Below are positions 1 through 8,637 of a stretch of DNA of 26,759 nt, piece by piece. A program made the translations under genes and the position numbers. Within the stretch, counting starts at the first letter, position 1. Each line of letters starts with the position of its first letter. The DNA is from JANOYY01 sp031418035. Its GTDB lineage: Bacteria > Actinomycetota > Acidimicrobiia > Acidimicrobiales > JANYDT01. Location of the stretch: assembly GCA_031418035.1 (NCBI GenBank), contig JANOWU010000177.1, forward strand, positions 1 to 26,759, written 5' to 3'. Below the pieces are notes generated by a model. The model worked only from the letters and a program-made list of their open reading frames with translations. It was not told the origin of the DNA and searched no databases.

Positions 1-56
1 GAACCCCCGGCATCCTGCTTGTAAGGCAGGCGCTCTACCAACTGAGCTAACGGTCC
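1..56 (-). tRNA. tRNA-Val (anticodon UAC), 3' part cut off by window edge
   Basis: On the minus strand the acceptor arm begins GGACCGT at 56, followed by a D-arm GCTC...GAGC and an anticodon stem CCTGC/GCAGG enclosing loop CTTACAA, so the anticodon is TAC and reads GUA (Val). The T-arm begins GGGGGTTC at the window edge, so the T-loop and 3' acceptor strand lie outside. Only the isoacceptor identity and the 5' end can be judged here. Confidence 0.93.
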
Positions 57-117
57 GTGAAGTCGGCCATCTTAACGTCTGCGGCGAACGCTTGGCTGGC
101 ACTTCGTGCGCGTGACT

Positions 118-152
118 GGTCACTTCGTCGCTCCGGGAGCGACAAAGTGACC
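118..152 (-). terminator. Hairpin terminator after the MDR oxidoreductase gene
   Basis: A 15-bp stem (one G-U wobble in the minus-strand RNA) with a 5-nt loop lies 17 nt after the stop codon of the oxidoreductase gene. No T-run follows, as is common for actinobacterial hairpin terminators. It also separates this gene from the tRNA-Val gene. Confidence 0.7.
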
Positions 153-169
153 AAGAACGGCGTGGCGAA

Positions 170-1306
170 CTAACCCAGCGAGGGGTTGATCAGGTACTTC
201 TGCCCTGTGCTCATCGTGGCGTAGGAGCGTGCGACGTCGAGGTCGAGCACCTGGCTGAGTGAAATCTCGCTGGTGTAGTGGCTGGCGAAGGTCGTGGTGA
301 TCTCGTTCGCGACACGAGACAACAGGCGCTGACGGCCCTCGTCGCCGATCTTGATGAAGAACGGCGTGAGCAGCCAGCCGCCGACCGACCACGAAAAGCC
401 GAAACTCCTGTTCAACACCGTTGGGCTCCGGTCGAGGCCGCCGTAGATGTAGAGCTGCTTGAACGTCGACGAACCGTACCGGTTGTACTCCGTCGCGTTG
501 GCGTTGGCGGCGGCCTCCATAGCGGTGAGGATGGTGCTGCCCAAGGTGCCGCCGCCGGTGGCATCAAAGGCAATGGTCGCCTTCGTGGCGGTCAACGCGG
601 CCACCAGTTCCTCGAAGAACGTCGGTGCGCTCGAATCCACCACATAGGTGGCGCCGATCTCGCGAAGCGCCGCGACCTGCTCGGGGCGTCGGACCACGTT
701 GACGAGCTCGACACCATCGGCAATGCAGATCTTGTTGAGCATCACGCCGAGATTCGACGCGGCCGCGGTATGCACGAGCGCAGTGTGCCCTTCGGCGCGC
801 ATCGTCTCCACCATGCCCAACGCGGTGAGCGGGTTCACGAACCACGACGCTCCCTGCATGGCCGTGACCCCTTCGGGCAGCGCCAGACAATCGGCCAACT
901 TCACGGTGCGATACGTCGTATACGTCGAGCCGCGAAACGAGACGGTACGACCCATCAGCGCCGACGCCGCGGCCGAACTCCCGGTCGCCACCACTACTCC
1001 CGCCCCCTCGTTGCCTGCGGGGAGCGACTGCCCGAAGCGAACCTTGAGACCCGAGAGCCCGGCCGCCAGCACCGTTGCGTGGAGCTTCGCAGACGCTGCA
1101 CTCCCCTCGACTCGACCCGTGCTCAGATCGGCTCCTCCGAGCAACAGCCCAAGATCCGACGGGTTGATCGGCGCACCTTCCACCCGGATCACGATTTCGT
1201 CTTCGCCGGGCGAAGGCACGGGAACCTCCACCAGCGACAGCTCGAGCGAACCGTCGCTATTCACCAGGGAACGAAGCTGCAAAGCGGTCGAGACAGTGTT
1301 TGACAT
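170..1306 (-). CDS. MDR-superfamily NAD(P)-dependent oxidoreductase (zinc-binding dehydrogenase / quinone oxidoreductase-like)
   Basis: The 378-residue product has the medium-chain dehydrogenase/reductase layout. The GroES-like N-terminal half contains PSPGEDEIVIRVEGAPINPSD (about residues 31-51). The Rossmann half contains ALVHTAAASNLGVML, a degenerate nucleotide-binding loop, and FDATGGGTLG near residues 250-260. I see no clear structural-zinc cysteine cluster, so a zinc-free quinone-oxidoreductase-like enzyme is more likely than an alcohol dehydrogenase. The substrate is unknown. The gene follows the ammonia-lyase gene by 17 nt on the same strand, but a TAGGGT box 6 nt before its ATG suggests it also has its own leaderless promoter. 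The ATG at 1306 is therefore well supported. Confidence 0.85.
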   Translation of the reverse strand: MSNTVSTALQLRSLVNSDGSLELSLVEVPVPSPGEDEIVIRVEGAPINPSDLGLLLGGADLSTGRVEGSAASAKLHATVLAAGLSGLKVRFGQSLPAGNEGAGVVVATGSSAAASALMGRTVSFRGSTYTTYRTVKLADCLALPEGVTAMQGASWFVNPLTALGMVETMRAEGHTALVHTAAASNLGVMLNKICIADGVELVNVVRRPEQVAALREIGATYVVDSSAPTFFEELVAALTATKATIAFDATGGGTLGSTILTAMEAAANANATEYNRYGSSTFKQLYIYGGLDRSPTVLNRSFGFSWSVGGWLLTPFFIKIGDEGRQRLLSRVANEITTTFASHYTSEISLSQVLDLDVARSYATMSTGQKYLINPSLG

Positions 1307-1312
1307 GTCGCG

Positions 1313-1318
1313 ACCCTA
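1313..1318 (-). promoter_or_regulatory. -10 box (TAGGGT) for a leaderless transcript of the MDR gene
   Basis: TAGGGT lies exactly 6 nt upstream of the ATG at 1306 on the minus strand, so transcription would start at or next to the start codon. The same spacing recurs at several other starts in this window. No convincing -35 box is visible. Confidence 0.5.
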
Positions 1319-1323
1319 CAGCG

Positions 1324-2298
1324 CTACCCGGCGAAGATCGACAGGTCGGCGTTGCCTCCGCAGAACAGTGTGAGCACGCGCTTGTGGGCGACGTCGGTGA
1401 CTCGGTGGTTGAGCAGAGCCGCCGTGGTGAGAGCCCCCGTGGGCTCCACGATCTGTTTCATATGTGTAGCTATGAATCGCGTGGCGCTGAGAATCTCGTC
1501 TTCGGGAACCGTGATGATCTCGTCGACGTAGGCCTGCATCACCGCGAAGGTCACAGGCCCGATTGCCGGACTCGCCACCCCATCGGCAATCGTCTTGGGC
1601 TGTGCGATCTCGATGATGCGTCCGGCCGCCATGGACTGTTGTGCGTCGTTCGCCACCTCCGGTTCGACGCCGATGATACGAATCCCTGGCACCTTCGCCC
1701 GCAGCGCCGTCGCCATGCCCGAAATCAAGCCGCCACCACCGACCGGGATGAGCGCGATCTCCAGGTCGGCAACGTCGGCGGCGACTTCGAGACCGCACGA
1801 CCCCTGCCCAGCGGCGACGAACGGGTCGTTGAAGGGATGTATCAGCGTCGCCCCGGTTCGTTCCGCGATCTCCATCGCCACGGCCTCGCGGCCTCCTTCG
1901 TAGCGGTCGTACTCCACAATCTCGGCACCGTAGGCCCGTGTGGCCCGCTTCTTCACATCGGGCGCGTCGTAGGGCATCACAATGGTGGTGGCCATACCGA
2001 GGATTCTCCCGGCCAACGCGACACCCTGGGCATGGTTCCCCGAGGAGAACGCCACGGCCCCGCACGCGCGCTGCGCCGAACTCATCTGCATCATCCGATT
2101 CAGTGCGCCCCGGATCTTGAAGCTGCCCGAGCGCTGAAGGTGCTCCGATTTCGCGACGACGGTCGCGCCGACCGCCTCATCGAGGATCGTCGAACGCAAC
2201 ATGGGTGTGTGGTGGACATGTCCGCGCAGCCGCGCTGCTGCTGCCTCGACGTCGGCGATAGTGAACGGAAGGTCGGCCATTTCTCCATCTTCGTTCAC
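1324..2298 (-). CDS. Threonine/serine ammonia-lyase family PLP enzyme (fold type II), no ACT domain
   Basis: The 324-residue protein shows the fold-type II PLP signature. SGSFKIRGA at 58-66 has Lys61 as the Schiff-base lysine, SSGNHAQG at 85-92 is the substrate/phosphate loop, and GGGGLISG at 187-194 is the phosphate-binding Gly loop. The length fits catabolic threonine dehydratase, hydroxyaspartate ammonia-lyase or serine racemase, since the C-terminal ACT regulatory domain of biosynthetic IlvA is absent. Which substrate it uses cannot be read from sequence. It is divergent from the enolase-superfamily gene with only 43 nt between. The start is uncertain: GTG at 2298 has no ribosome site, and ATG at 2280 (product beginning MADLPF) is an alternative. 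Confidence 0.85.
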   Translation of the reverse strand: MNEDGEMADLPFTIADVEAAAARLRGHVHHTPMLRSTILDEAVGATVVAKSEHLQRSGSFKIRGALNRMMQMSSAQRACGAVAFSSGNHAQGVALAGRILGMATTIVMPYDAPDVKKRATRAYGAEIVEYDRYEGGREAVAMEIAERTGATLIHPFNDPFVAAGQGSCGLEVAADVADLEIALIPVGGGGLISGMATALRAKVPGIRIIGVEPEVANDAQQSMAAGRIIEIAQPKTIADGVASPAIGPVTFAVMQAYVDEIITVPEDEILSATRFIATHMKQIVEPTGALTTAALLNHRVTDVAHKRVLTLFCGGNADLSIFAG

Positions 2299-2329
2299 CG
2301 AGCGTCGCCCGGCATCGGAAAACCACCGC

Positions 2330-2335
2330 TAGTTT
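2330..2335 (+). promoter_or_regulatory. -10 box (TAGTTT) for a leaderless transcript of the enolase-family gene
   Basis: TAGTTT in the context CCGCTAGTTT ends 6 nt before the ATG at 2342, and there is no Shine-Dalgarno sequence, as expected for a leaderless mRNA. It lies in the 43-nt divergent region shared with the ammonia-lyase gene. Confidence 0.5.
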
Positions 2336-2341
2336 CTGACC

Positions 2342-3448
2342 ATGCGTATCGATCGAGTCCAGGTGTTCGACTTCCCACTGACCTACGTCCACGGGTCCTA
2401 CGTGATGTCGGGTGGCCGGGTCATTGAGCAGCTCGCGTCGACCATCGTCGCCGTTCACACCTCCGATGGGCTGGTCGGCTACGGCGAGGTGTGCCCCCTC
2501 GGCACCACCTACCTGGCCTCGCATTCGGGCGGAGCACGAGCAGCCCTCGAGCTCCTCGGCCCGGCCATCATCGGCCTCGATCCACGAGATCTGGGAGCGA
2601 TCAACGAAGCGATGGATCAGGCGCTCATGGGCCATGAGTACGCAAAGAGCCCGATCGACATCGCCTGTTGGGACATCAGCGGAAAGGCCTACGGAGTCGA
2701 CGTGGCAACGCTGCTCGGCGGACGCCGCCAGGAACGTTTCCCGCTCTACATGGCGGTGCCGTTCGGATCGCCCGACGAGATGACCGCATACGTGATCGCC
2801 CGCCAGGCGGAAGGAATACATCGCTTCCAGCTCAAGGTCGGCGGCGATCCTGTGGTCGATGGTAAGCGCGCGAAGCAAGTGATCGACGCGACCTCAGACG
2901 ACGACCTTGTGGTGGCCGACGCGAACTGCGGGTGGCGGCTCAACGACGCCATTACCGCGGCACGTCTCATGAACGATCTGCCCCGGCTGTACTTCGAACA
3001 GCCGTGCCCGACGATGGAAGAGTGCATCGAGGTCCGCAAACACACCACGCTCCCGATGGTCTACGACGAACTGGTACACGATGTGCCGACGCTCCTGCGG
3101 GCCGTGAACCAGGGCGGAGCCGGCGCCTTCAACCTCAAGGTCTCAAAAGTAGGTGGACTTACAAAAGCCAAGCTGATGCGCGATCTCGCCCACAGCCTCG
3201 GCATTCAGGTCACGATCGAAGATACGTGGGGCGGAGACATTGTTTCGGCGACGTCGGCCCACATGGCGGCGAGCACCCGCCCGGAAGCGCTGCTCACGGT
3301 GTCGTTCATGAACGACTGGACCAACGAGCATGTCGCCGGGTATCAGCCCCGCAGTGTGAACGGTTTCGGGACGGCACCAACCGGTCCGGGGCTTGGCATC
3401 GAGATCGACACGTCCGCTCTCGGTGCCGCCGTGCAAGACCACCGCTAA
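2342..3448 (+). CDS. Enolase-superfamily enzyme, probable cis-3-hydroxy-L-proline dehydratase
   Basis: The 368-residue protein has the mandelate racemase/muconate lactonizing enzyme fold: a capping domain (about 1-125), then a barrel. Expected acid/base lysines are Lys165 in QLKVGGD and Lys266 or Lys269 in LKVSKVGG. Metal ligands are probably Asp193 (VADAN), Glu219 (YFEQ) and Asp242 (MVYDE). IEDTWGGDIV at 292-301 and the KVGGDP and SKVGGLTKA patterns recall the cis-3-hydroxyproline dehydratase subgroup, which makes delta1-pyrroline-2-carboxylate; this is from memory of the family, so the substrate stays tentative. The MFS gene starts 3 nt after its stop, implying co-expression. No pyrroline-2-carboxylate reductase is present in the window. 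Confidence 0.75.
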   Translation: MRIDRVQVFDFPLTYVHGSYVMSGGRVIEQLASTIVAVHTSDGLVGYGEVCPLGTTYLASHSGGARAALELLGPAIIGLDPRDLGAINEAMDQALMGHEYAKSPIDIACWDISGKAYGVDVATLLGGRRQERFPLYMAVPFGSPDEMTAYVIARQAEGIHRFQLKVGGDPVVDGKRAKQVIDATSDDDLVVADANCGWRLNDAITAARLMNDLPRLYFEQPCPTMEECIEVRKHTTLPMVYDELVHDVPTLLRAVNQGGAGAFNLKVSKVGGLTKAKLMRDLAHSLGIQVTIEDTWGGDIVSATSAHMAASTRPEALLTVSFMNDWTNEHVAGYQPRSVNGFGTAPTGPGLGIEIDTSALGAAVQDHR

Positions 3449-3451
3449 CAC

Positions 3452-4879
3452 GTGTTTCTCCTCAACAGGGTTCCCTACAAGTGGCTGGTCGCCACGGTGT
3501 TCGTCATCGCGTTGTTCATGGACATCCTCGATCTCACGATCGTGAACGTCTCGCTCGTGGCCATCTCGAAAGACTTCGGCGTTTCGGTCCCGAACACGAC
3601 CTGGGTGGTCCTCGGCTACTCGCTGAGCCTGGCCGTTTGGATACCCGTGTCCGGTTGGGTCGGCGAGAGGTTCGGTACGAAGCGGACGTTCCTGTTCGCC
3701 CTCGGAATGTTCACGTTGGCATCGTTCCTGTGCGGACGCTCGACCACGATCAACCAACTCATCGCGTTTCGCCTCCTCCAGGGCGTCGGGGGCGGCATGC
3801 TCACCCCCGTCGGCACGACGCTGCTGTTCCGGGCCTTTCCGCCCGCGGAGCGGGCGCGGGCCTCGATGATCCTCACGATCCCGACCGTGTTGGCGCCCGC
3901 GAGTGGGCCGGTCCTCGGCGGTCTCCTCACCGATGGGCCGGGTTGGCGATGGGTGTTCTGGGTCAATCTGCCGATCGCATTCATTGTGTTTGTGATCGCA
4001 CTGTTTGGCCTGAAACCTGACGTCCCCGCGGTCGCTCGAAAGCTCGATCTCGTGGGTTTCGCTCTGAGCGTGATCGGGTTCCCGTCACTCGTGTACTTCC
4101 TTGAGCGCGGCGCGGAGGACGGCTGGCTCGCCACGTCTGAGATCATTGCGTTCGTGCTCGCCGTAAGTGCACTTACTGGACTGATTCTGTGGTCGAAGCG
4201 GGCACCGCATCCGATGCTTGATCTTGGGCTGCTCCGAGAACGGCTCTTCCGCACCATGAACATCGTGAGCTTCATGTCGACGATGGCCTTTCTCGGCGTG
4301 ATGTTCCTCCTCCCCCAGTTCCTCCAGCGAGTCGCCGGGTTCAGCGCATCCAAAGCCGGACTGGCCACGTTCCCGCAAGCCTTCGGCGTCATCTTGATGT
4401 CACGCATCGTGGGACGCGTCTATCCGAAGGTCGGACCCCGACGCATGATGGTGTTCGCCTATTGCGGCCTTGCCGTCATGACCGTGCCGTTCCTGTTCAT
4501 CACCGTCGACACCAGCCCGTGGGTGTATCGCGCCGTGATGTTCACCCGAGGTATCTTCCTCGGGTTCTCGTTCATTCCGCTCCAGGCGGCATCGTTCGCG
4601 CGCATAACACCGGAACAGCAAGGACGCGCGAGCGCGGTGTACTCGACGCAGCGACAGTTGGGTTCGGCCACCGGCGTTGCCGTGCTGTCGACGATTCTCG
4701 TTGCGATGATCCCGCAGGAGTTTCCGAGAGGTCCGATGCCCGCGGCGCTGGTACCCGGCTTCACCTCCGCGTTCCACTGGGCCTTCGCGTCGGCCATTGT
4801 GCTCACGCTGGGAGCGGCACTTCTCAGCCTACGAATCCGCGACAGCGATGCGGCCGCCACCATGGTGCCGCGCACCTAG
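3452..4879 (+). CDS. DHA2-type (14-helix) MFS exporter, EmrB/QacA family
   Basis: The 475-residue membrane protein has the DHA2 proton-antiporter signatures. TM1 carries LFMDILDLTIVNVSL with the acidic residues of motif D1, the loop GWVGERFGTKRTF is motif A, LLQGVGGGMLTPVG is motif B-like and GPVLGGLLTDGPGWRWVF is motif C. Length and spacing fit 14 helices, so it most likely exports a small amphiphilic compound or metabolite across the plasma membrane. The GTG start lies 3 nt after the enolase-family stop, so translation is probably coupled. The exported compound is unknown; it could relate to the neighbouring amino-acid enzymes or be a general drug efflux pump. It converges with the aminotransferase gene, 26 nt away. 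Confidence 0.88.
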   Translation: MFLLNRVPYKWLVATVFVIALFMDILDLTIVNVSLVAISKDFGVSVPNTTWVVLGYSLSLAVWIPVSGWVGERFGTKRTFLFALGMFTLASFLCGRSTTINQLIAFRLLQGVGGGMLTPVGTTLLFRAFPPAERARASMILTIPTVLAPASGPVLGGLLTDGPGWRWVFWVNLPIAFIVFVIALFGLKPDVPAVARKLDLVGFALSVIGFPSLVYFLERGAEDGWLATSEIIAFVLAVSALTGLILWSKRAPHPMLDLGLLRERLFRTMNIVSFMSTMAFLGVMFLLPQFLQRVAGFSASKAGLATFPQAFGVILMSRIVGRVYPKVGPRRMMVFAYCGLAVMTVPFLFITVDTSPWVYRAVMFTRGIFLGFSFIPLQAASFARITPEQQGRASAVYSTQRQLGSATGVAVLSTILVAMIPQEFPRGPMPAALVPGFTSAFHWAFASAIVLTLGAALLSLRIRDSDAAATMVPRT

Positions 4880-4905
4880 CTACACGCACATGGCCAGCGG
4901 CTCGC

Positions 4906-6129
4906 CTACGCAAGCACTGCGGCCAATGTGGAAACGATCTGATCGATTTCGTTGTTCTTCACGACCAGCGGGGGCGCCACAAGAATGCTTTCCGGTACCG
5001 GAGCGCCGGAGCCGGCCGGATAGATCCACAGGCCCCGTTCCAAACAGGCCGCAACGACGGTGGCGGTCTTCACGCCATCGAATTCGACGCCCAACATCAG
5101 GCCGCGTCCGCGAATGTCCGCCACCTTCGGATTGGAACCAAGCGCACGTATCAACTCGGACCGGAGACGCTCACCCATCGTGAGCGCGCGAGCGACCAGT
5201 TCTTCCTCCTGAAGGATTCGAAGTACCTCACCGGCCACCGCGCACGTCAGATCGTGGCCGGAGTACGTGAAGAACATCAGCGGCGCGTCGGATCCGTTCA
5301 ATGCGTCGGCGATTCGATCGTTGGCGGCAACCAGTGAAATCGGCACATAGCCACCACCGAGCCCCTTGCCGCTCACGATGATGTCGGGCGACCACGGATC
5401 ATGATCGATTCCCCACTTCCGGCCGGTGCGTCCGAAGCCCGTCATCACTTCGTCGGCGATACCGAGCACGCCATAACGGGCCAGGATTTAGGCGACTTCG
5501 GCCCAGTAATCACTCGACGCAACGAGTGCGCCACCGGCTGCGCCGATGACCGGTTCGGCGATGAACGCCGAGACCGTCTCCGGACCGGCCGCCTGTATCA
5601 CGGCCTCTACCGCCTTCGCGTCGTTCCACGGAGTCTTGGGCCACTCCGAGAGGAACGGGTCAAATCCATCTCGACGCGCTCGGTGATGGCCTGCGGCCAG
5701 TGTGGCAAGCGTGGATCCGTGATAACTCGGACTGCGCCCGATCACCTTCCATCGACCGGGGTCACCGTTGGCAAGGTGATAGAGGCGCGCCAAACGTATG
5801 GCCGAATCGTTGGCCTCGCTCCCACCGCTGGCCAGAAACACACTGTGGAAGGTTGGGGGCAACCAGGATTCGACGAGTGTTTGGGCAAGGCTCATGCGCG
5901 CTGGTGTCGGCCACGGCGGCAGCACGTAGTCGACCCGCGCAATGGCGTTGGCAGCAACGGCCGCCAGTTCGGGACGGCCGTGTCCGATGTTCGTGACGAG
6001 CGCGCCGCTGCCGCCATCGAGGATTTGGCGGCCGTCGTCGGTGTAGAGCATCGAACCGTTCGCCCGCACAATCGTTGGTCCGGGGTTCTGCGGGCCAATG
6101 CCGTAATGCGGTGTGCGAACGCGATCCAT
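4906..6129 (-). pseudogene. Class III (omega) aminotransferase interrupted by one in-frame TAA
   Basis: Two same-frame pieces make one 407-residue class III aminotransferase. Codons 1-213 contain the N-terminal PLP region (ASGGSEAND near 155, SYHG near 175). Codons 215-407 contain IADEVMTGFGRTG with the pyridine-nitrogen Asp226, and VSGKGLGGG with the catalytic Lys255. The only lesion is TAA at 5488-5490, inside the helix just before the IADEV strand, where relatives have a charged or polar residue. One base change from GAA, AAA or CAA explains it. No frameshift or other decay is visible, so the change is recent, a sequencing error, or read through. The GTG at 5469 could in principle restart the second piece, but that fragment lacks half the active site. 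The gene follows the serine hydrolase by 39 nt. The substrate is unknown. Confidence 0.85.
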
Positions 6130-6168
6130 GCTTCATGTTTGCAGATCAAACGGTCGCGGCGTTGCGAG

Positions 6169-7545
6169 TCAGGTGAGCCAGCTGTACCACTGGATTTGCG
6201 CAGGCGTTATTGGGGCGAACGAGAACTCGATTCGGTGGACCCTCGGGCCGACGCGCAAGGTCAGGATCGGACCCGAGTCGTGGTCGACGCTCACATACTC
6301 CGCCTTCTGGCCCGACAGTTTCGCGGTGACCTCGGCACGTCGAACACTGTTCGAAGCATCGTTGAAGACATTATCTGCGAACAGAATATTTGCCTTCTCC
6401 GCTGTCCAATCGTTGAACAGCTCCACGAGCGCACGGGCAACACCTTCGGCATCGGGATCGATCGGCTTGGACGCCATCGCAAGGTGCCCGTGCTTACGGA
6501 GTGCATCCATAAGTCGAGCTCCGGCCACGGTCATCTGCGCGTACGTGAGGTTGGCGAGCAATACGACGCCGTTGCCACCGGGTACCCAGCGCATCGTCGA
6601 TCCGTATCCGGGGAGTCCACCGGAGTGCCATATCGACGTTGCCTGAGCGTCGAGGTGAATGTTGAGGCCGAAGCCGTAGCCGCCGTTCACACGAAACTCA
6701 AGACCGTCGATACCGGTGGATGCTCGAGTCCCGTAGCCGCGTTGGATCTGTTGCATCTCACGAAGCGTGGACTTTCGAATCGGGCCTGTGTTGTCGTCGT
6801 CGAGGAAGGCTCGCGACATCAGGCCGACCCAAACGGCCAGATCTTCACAGTTCGACCACAGCCCACCCATCGGCGCGACGACACCGTCGCCAAGTGGTTT
6901 CACTTTGGTGAGCGCGCCCGTCGCCAACGTCCATCCGGTCGCAATCTCGGAGCCGAGAGGAAGCGAGTCTTCATCCCACACCGTGTGTGCCATGCCGAGT
7001 GGACCGAGGATTCGGCTGCTGACCAGATCCTGGAGACGCTGACCCGTGACCCGATGCACGACCCGACCAACCAAGGCGAATCCCAGGTTCGAGTACTCGA
7101 ACTGGGTTCCGGTCGGGTGCGCAAACCGCAGTCCGCCGCGAATCCATTCGTCGAGTTCGTCGTCGGTCGCGTCGAGGTGCGCGTCTGCCCACGGGTCGTC
7201 GGTGACGAGTCCGGAACTCATCGAGAGAAGGTCGCGCAGGGTGATGGCCTTCGGCGACGCACCGGGGCCGACCACCGAGGCCAGTTCGCGTTCGTAGTTG
7301 GCGATAGGGCGGTCGAGCTCGAGGACCCCTTCGTCGCGCAGCATTAGCACCAGCGCAGCCGAAAACGACTTGGTCATGGAGGCGATCCGAAAGACGGTGC
7401 GGTTGTCGGCGCTCTGGCCCCATGACTCCTCGACCTTCCCGTCGCTTCGCACTACCGCTCCGGCAACCTGCAACGCCCCCGACAACTCAGAATGCGCGCT
7501 TAGTAGTGAGCTCAGAACAGCACTTAAGGATGGTGTTGGTTGCAT
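6169..7545 (-). CDS. Serine hydrolase of the beta-lactamase / DD-peptidase family
   Basis: Counting from the ATG at 7545 (458 residues), the three penicillin-binding motifs are in place: SMTK at 56-59 (nucleophile Ser56, base Lys59), YSN at 151-153 and HSG at 307-309, the HxG equivalent of KTG. This matches class C-like esterases, D-aminopeptidases and related hydrolases. I see no signal peptide, so it is probably cytoplasmic, which favours an amidase or esterase over a cell-wall enzyme. An upstream ATG at 7584 would add 13 residues, but the ATG at 7545 has GGAAAG a few bases before it. The roughly 130 residues after the HSG motif form an extra C-terminal domain. It sits between the EamA gene and the aminotransferase on one strand. 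Confidence 0.85.
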   Translation of the reverse strand: MQPTPSLSAVLSSLLSAHSELSGALQVAGAVVRSDGKVEESWGQSADNRTVFRIASMTKSFSAALVLMLRDEGVLELDRPIANYERELASVVGPGASPKAITLRDLLSMSSGLVTDDPWADAHLDATDDELDEWIRGGLRFAHPTGTQFEYSNLGFALVGRVVHRVTGQRLQDLVSSRILGPLGMAHTVWDEDSLPLGSEIATGWTLATGALTKVKPLGDGVVAPMGGLWSNCEDLAVWVGLMSRAFLDDDNTGPIRKSTLREMQQIQRGYGTRASTGIDGLEFRVNGGYGFGLNIHLDAQATSIWHSGGLPGYGSTMRWVPGGNGVVLLANLTYAQMTVAGARLMDALRKHGHLAMASKPIDPDAEGVARALVELFNDWTAEKANILFADNVFNDASNSVRRAEVTAKLSGQKAEYVSVDHDSGPILTLRVGPRVHRIEFSFAPITPAQIQWYSWLT

Positions 7546-7677
7546 GGAAAACTTTCCGCGTGGAGCGTGGAGCATGGACTTCATCAGGACTTGGCTGGAA
7601 CAGGGGACGTGTAGGCGACCTGGAAACAGTACGCGAACGACGATGTTCTCCGCAGCGGCCCCGAGGACTGGAAAAGC

Positions 7678-8532
7678 CTAGGCCGAGGTCGCTATGAGCA
7701 CGGTACCCAACAGGGCCAGGACCAATCCGATCTTTTGCGGACGATTCAAGCGTTCGTGGTCGACGATATACGCGAGGGCAACGGTAGAAACCGGATAAAG
7801 CGACGCCAACAGGGCAAGGAGCGACAGGAGTCCCCTCCCGATCGACAACACGTACAAGACGTTGGCCAGCTGATCGAGCACCCCGGCCGACACGGCCAAA
7901 CGGCGGGTCTTCGGCTCGAGTTTCAGCGGCACCTGGTTGCGCTTGGCGACGAGCGCAGCAAGACCAATCGAAGCAGGCCGTGCCGCGACCAGACCCCACA
8001 GGCCCACAGTTTTTGGGTCACCGGCCTTCTGCAGGAACACGAAGAACAGCCCGAACCCGAACCCCGAACCCACGGCAATGCCCACCGAGCGCGCCAAAGA
8101 CGAGCCTGCCCTCATCGGAGTCCTCGAGGAGCTCACGAGGGCGATCGCCACGAGGGCGCACAGGATTCCGATGATTGCATTCCTGAGCGGACGCTCGCCG
8201 AGAAGGGCAATGCCGACGATCACGGGCACCGATGCTGATGTCACCGCCGACAACGGCGAAATGATGCTCATGGAGCCGGTCGAAAGGCCGTGGTAGAGGA
8301 GCAGGATGCCGAGCCCGCCGAAGAGTCCACCGATGGCGCCGAAGGCGGTGGTGCGAAGCGTCGGTCCCGATCCCGGGCTCACCAGGAGGCCCACGGCGAG
8401 CACGAGCAATCCGGAGCGTTGCGACACGAACGCAACGGTCGCCGACGACGCCGTCCGGGTCGCCTTGCCGCCCATGAAGTCGGCGCATCCGAACACCAGA
8501 GCTGAGAGCGTCGCCAGCAGAATCCCCATCAC
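7678..8532 (-). CDS. EamA/DMT-family transporter (10 helices)
   Basis: The 284-residue protein is almost entirely hydrophobic segments and consists of two EamA repeats of about 140 residues, each with five predicted helices. GILLATLSALVFGCADFMGGK begins the first repeat, and LARSVGIAVGSGFGFGLFFVFLQKAG begins the second. The family exports or imports amino acids, nucleotides and other metabolites; the substrate cannot be predicted. The start is GTG-ATG (8532/8529) preceded by AAGGGTGG, a plausible ribosome site. It is the first gene of the minus-strand set with the serine hydrolase and the aminotransferase, although a 132-nt gap with no recognisable feature follows it. Confidence 0.85.
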   Translation of the reverse strand: MMGILLATLSALVFGCADFMGGKATRTASSATVAFVSQRSGLLVLAVGLLVSPGSGPTLRTTAFGAIGGLFGGLGILLLYHGLSTGSMSIISPLSAVTSASVPVIVGIALLGERPLRNAIIGILCALVAIALVSSSRTPMRAGSSLARSVGIAVGSGFGFGLFFVFLQKAGDPKTVGLWGLVAARPASIGLAALVAKRNQVPLKLEPKTRRLAVSAGVLDQLANVLYVLSIGRGLLSLLALLASLYPVSTVALAYIVDHERLNRPQKIGLVLALLGTVLIATSA

Positions 8533-8623
8533 CGGACCACCCTTAACGACTCGGCGAAGGGCTCTGGGATCATGACGCCAAGCAACGTACTCGAAGCGAC
8601 GAATCGCGATGCGGAGCGCCCGC

Positions 8624-8629
8624 TAGCGT
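8624..8629 (+). promoter_or_regulatory. -10 box (TAGCGT) upstream of the DUF6204-like gene
   Basis: TAGCGT in the context CCGCTAGCGT ends 8 nt before the ATG at 8638 and closely matches the box before the enolase-family gene. It supports the internal ATG over the ATG at 8572, which would place the box inside the coding region. Confidence 0.45.
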
Positions 8630-8637
8630 GGTGTGTC

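Noticed and set aside
278..1303. 341-codon plus-strand frame
   Set aside because: It is antisense to the MDR oxidoreductase, Arg-rich, and has no ribosome site or domain.
5401..7347. 648-codon open frame on the plus strand
   Set aside because: It is antisense to the aminotransferase and serine hydrolase, which carry intact family motifs. The Arg/His-rich translation has no recognisable domain, as expected of shadow frames in GC-rich DNA.
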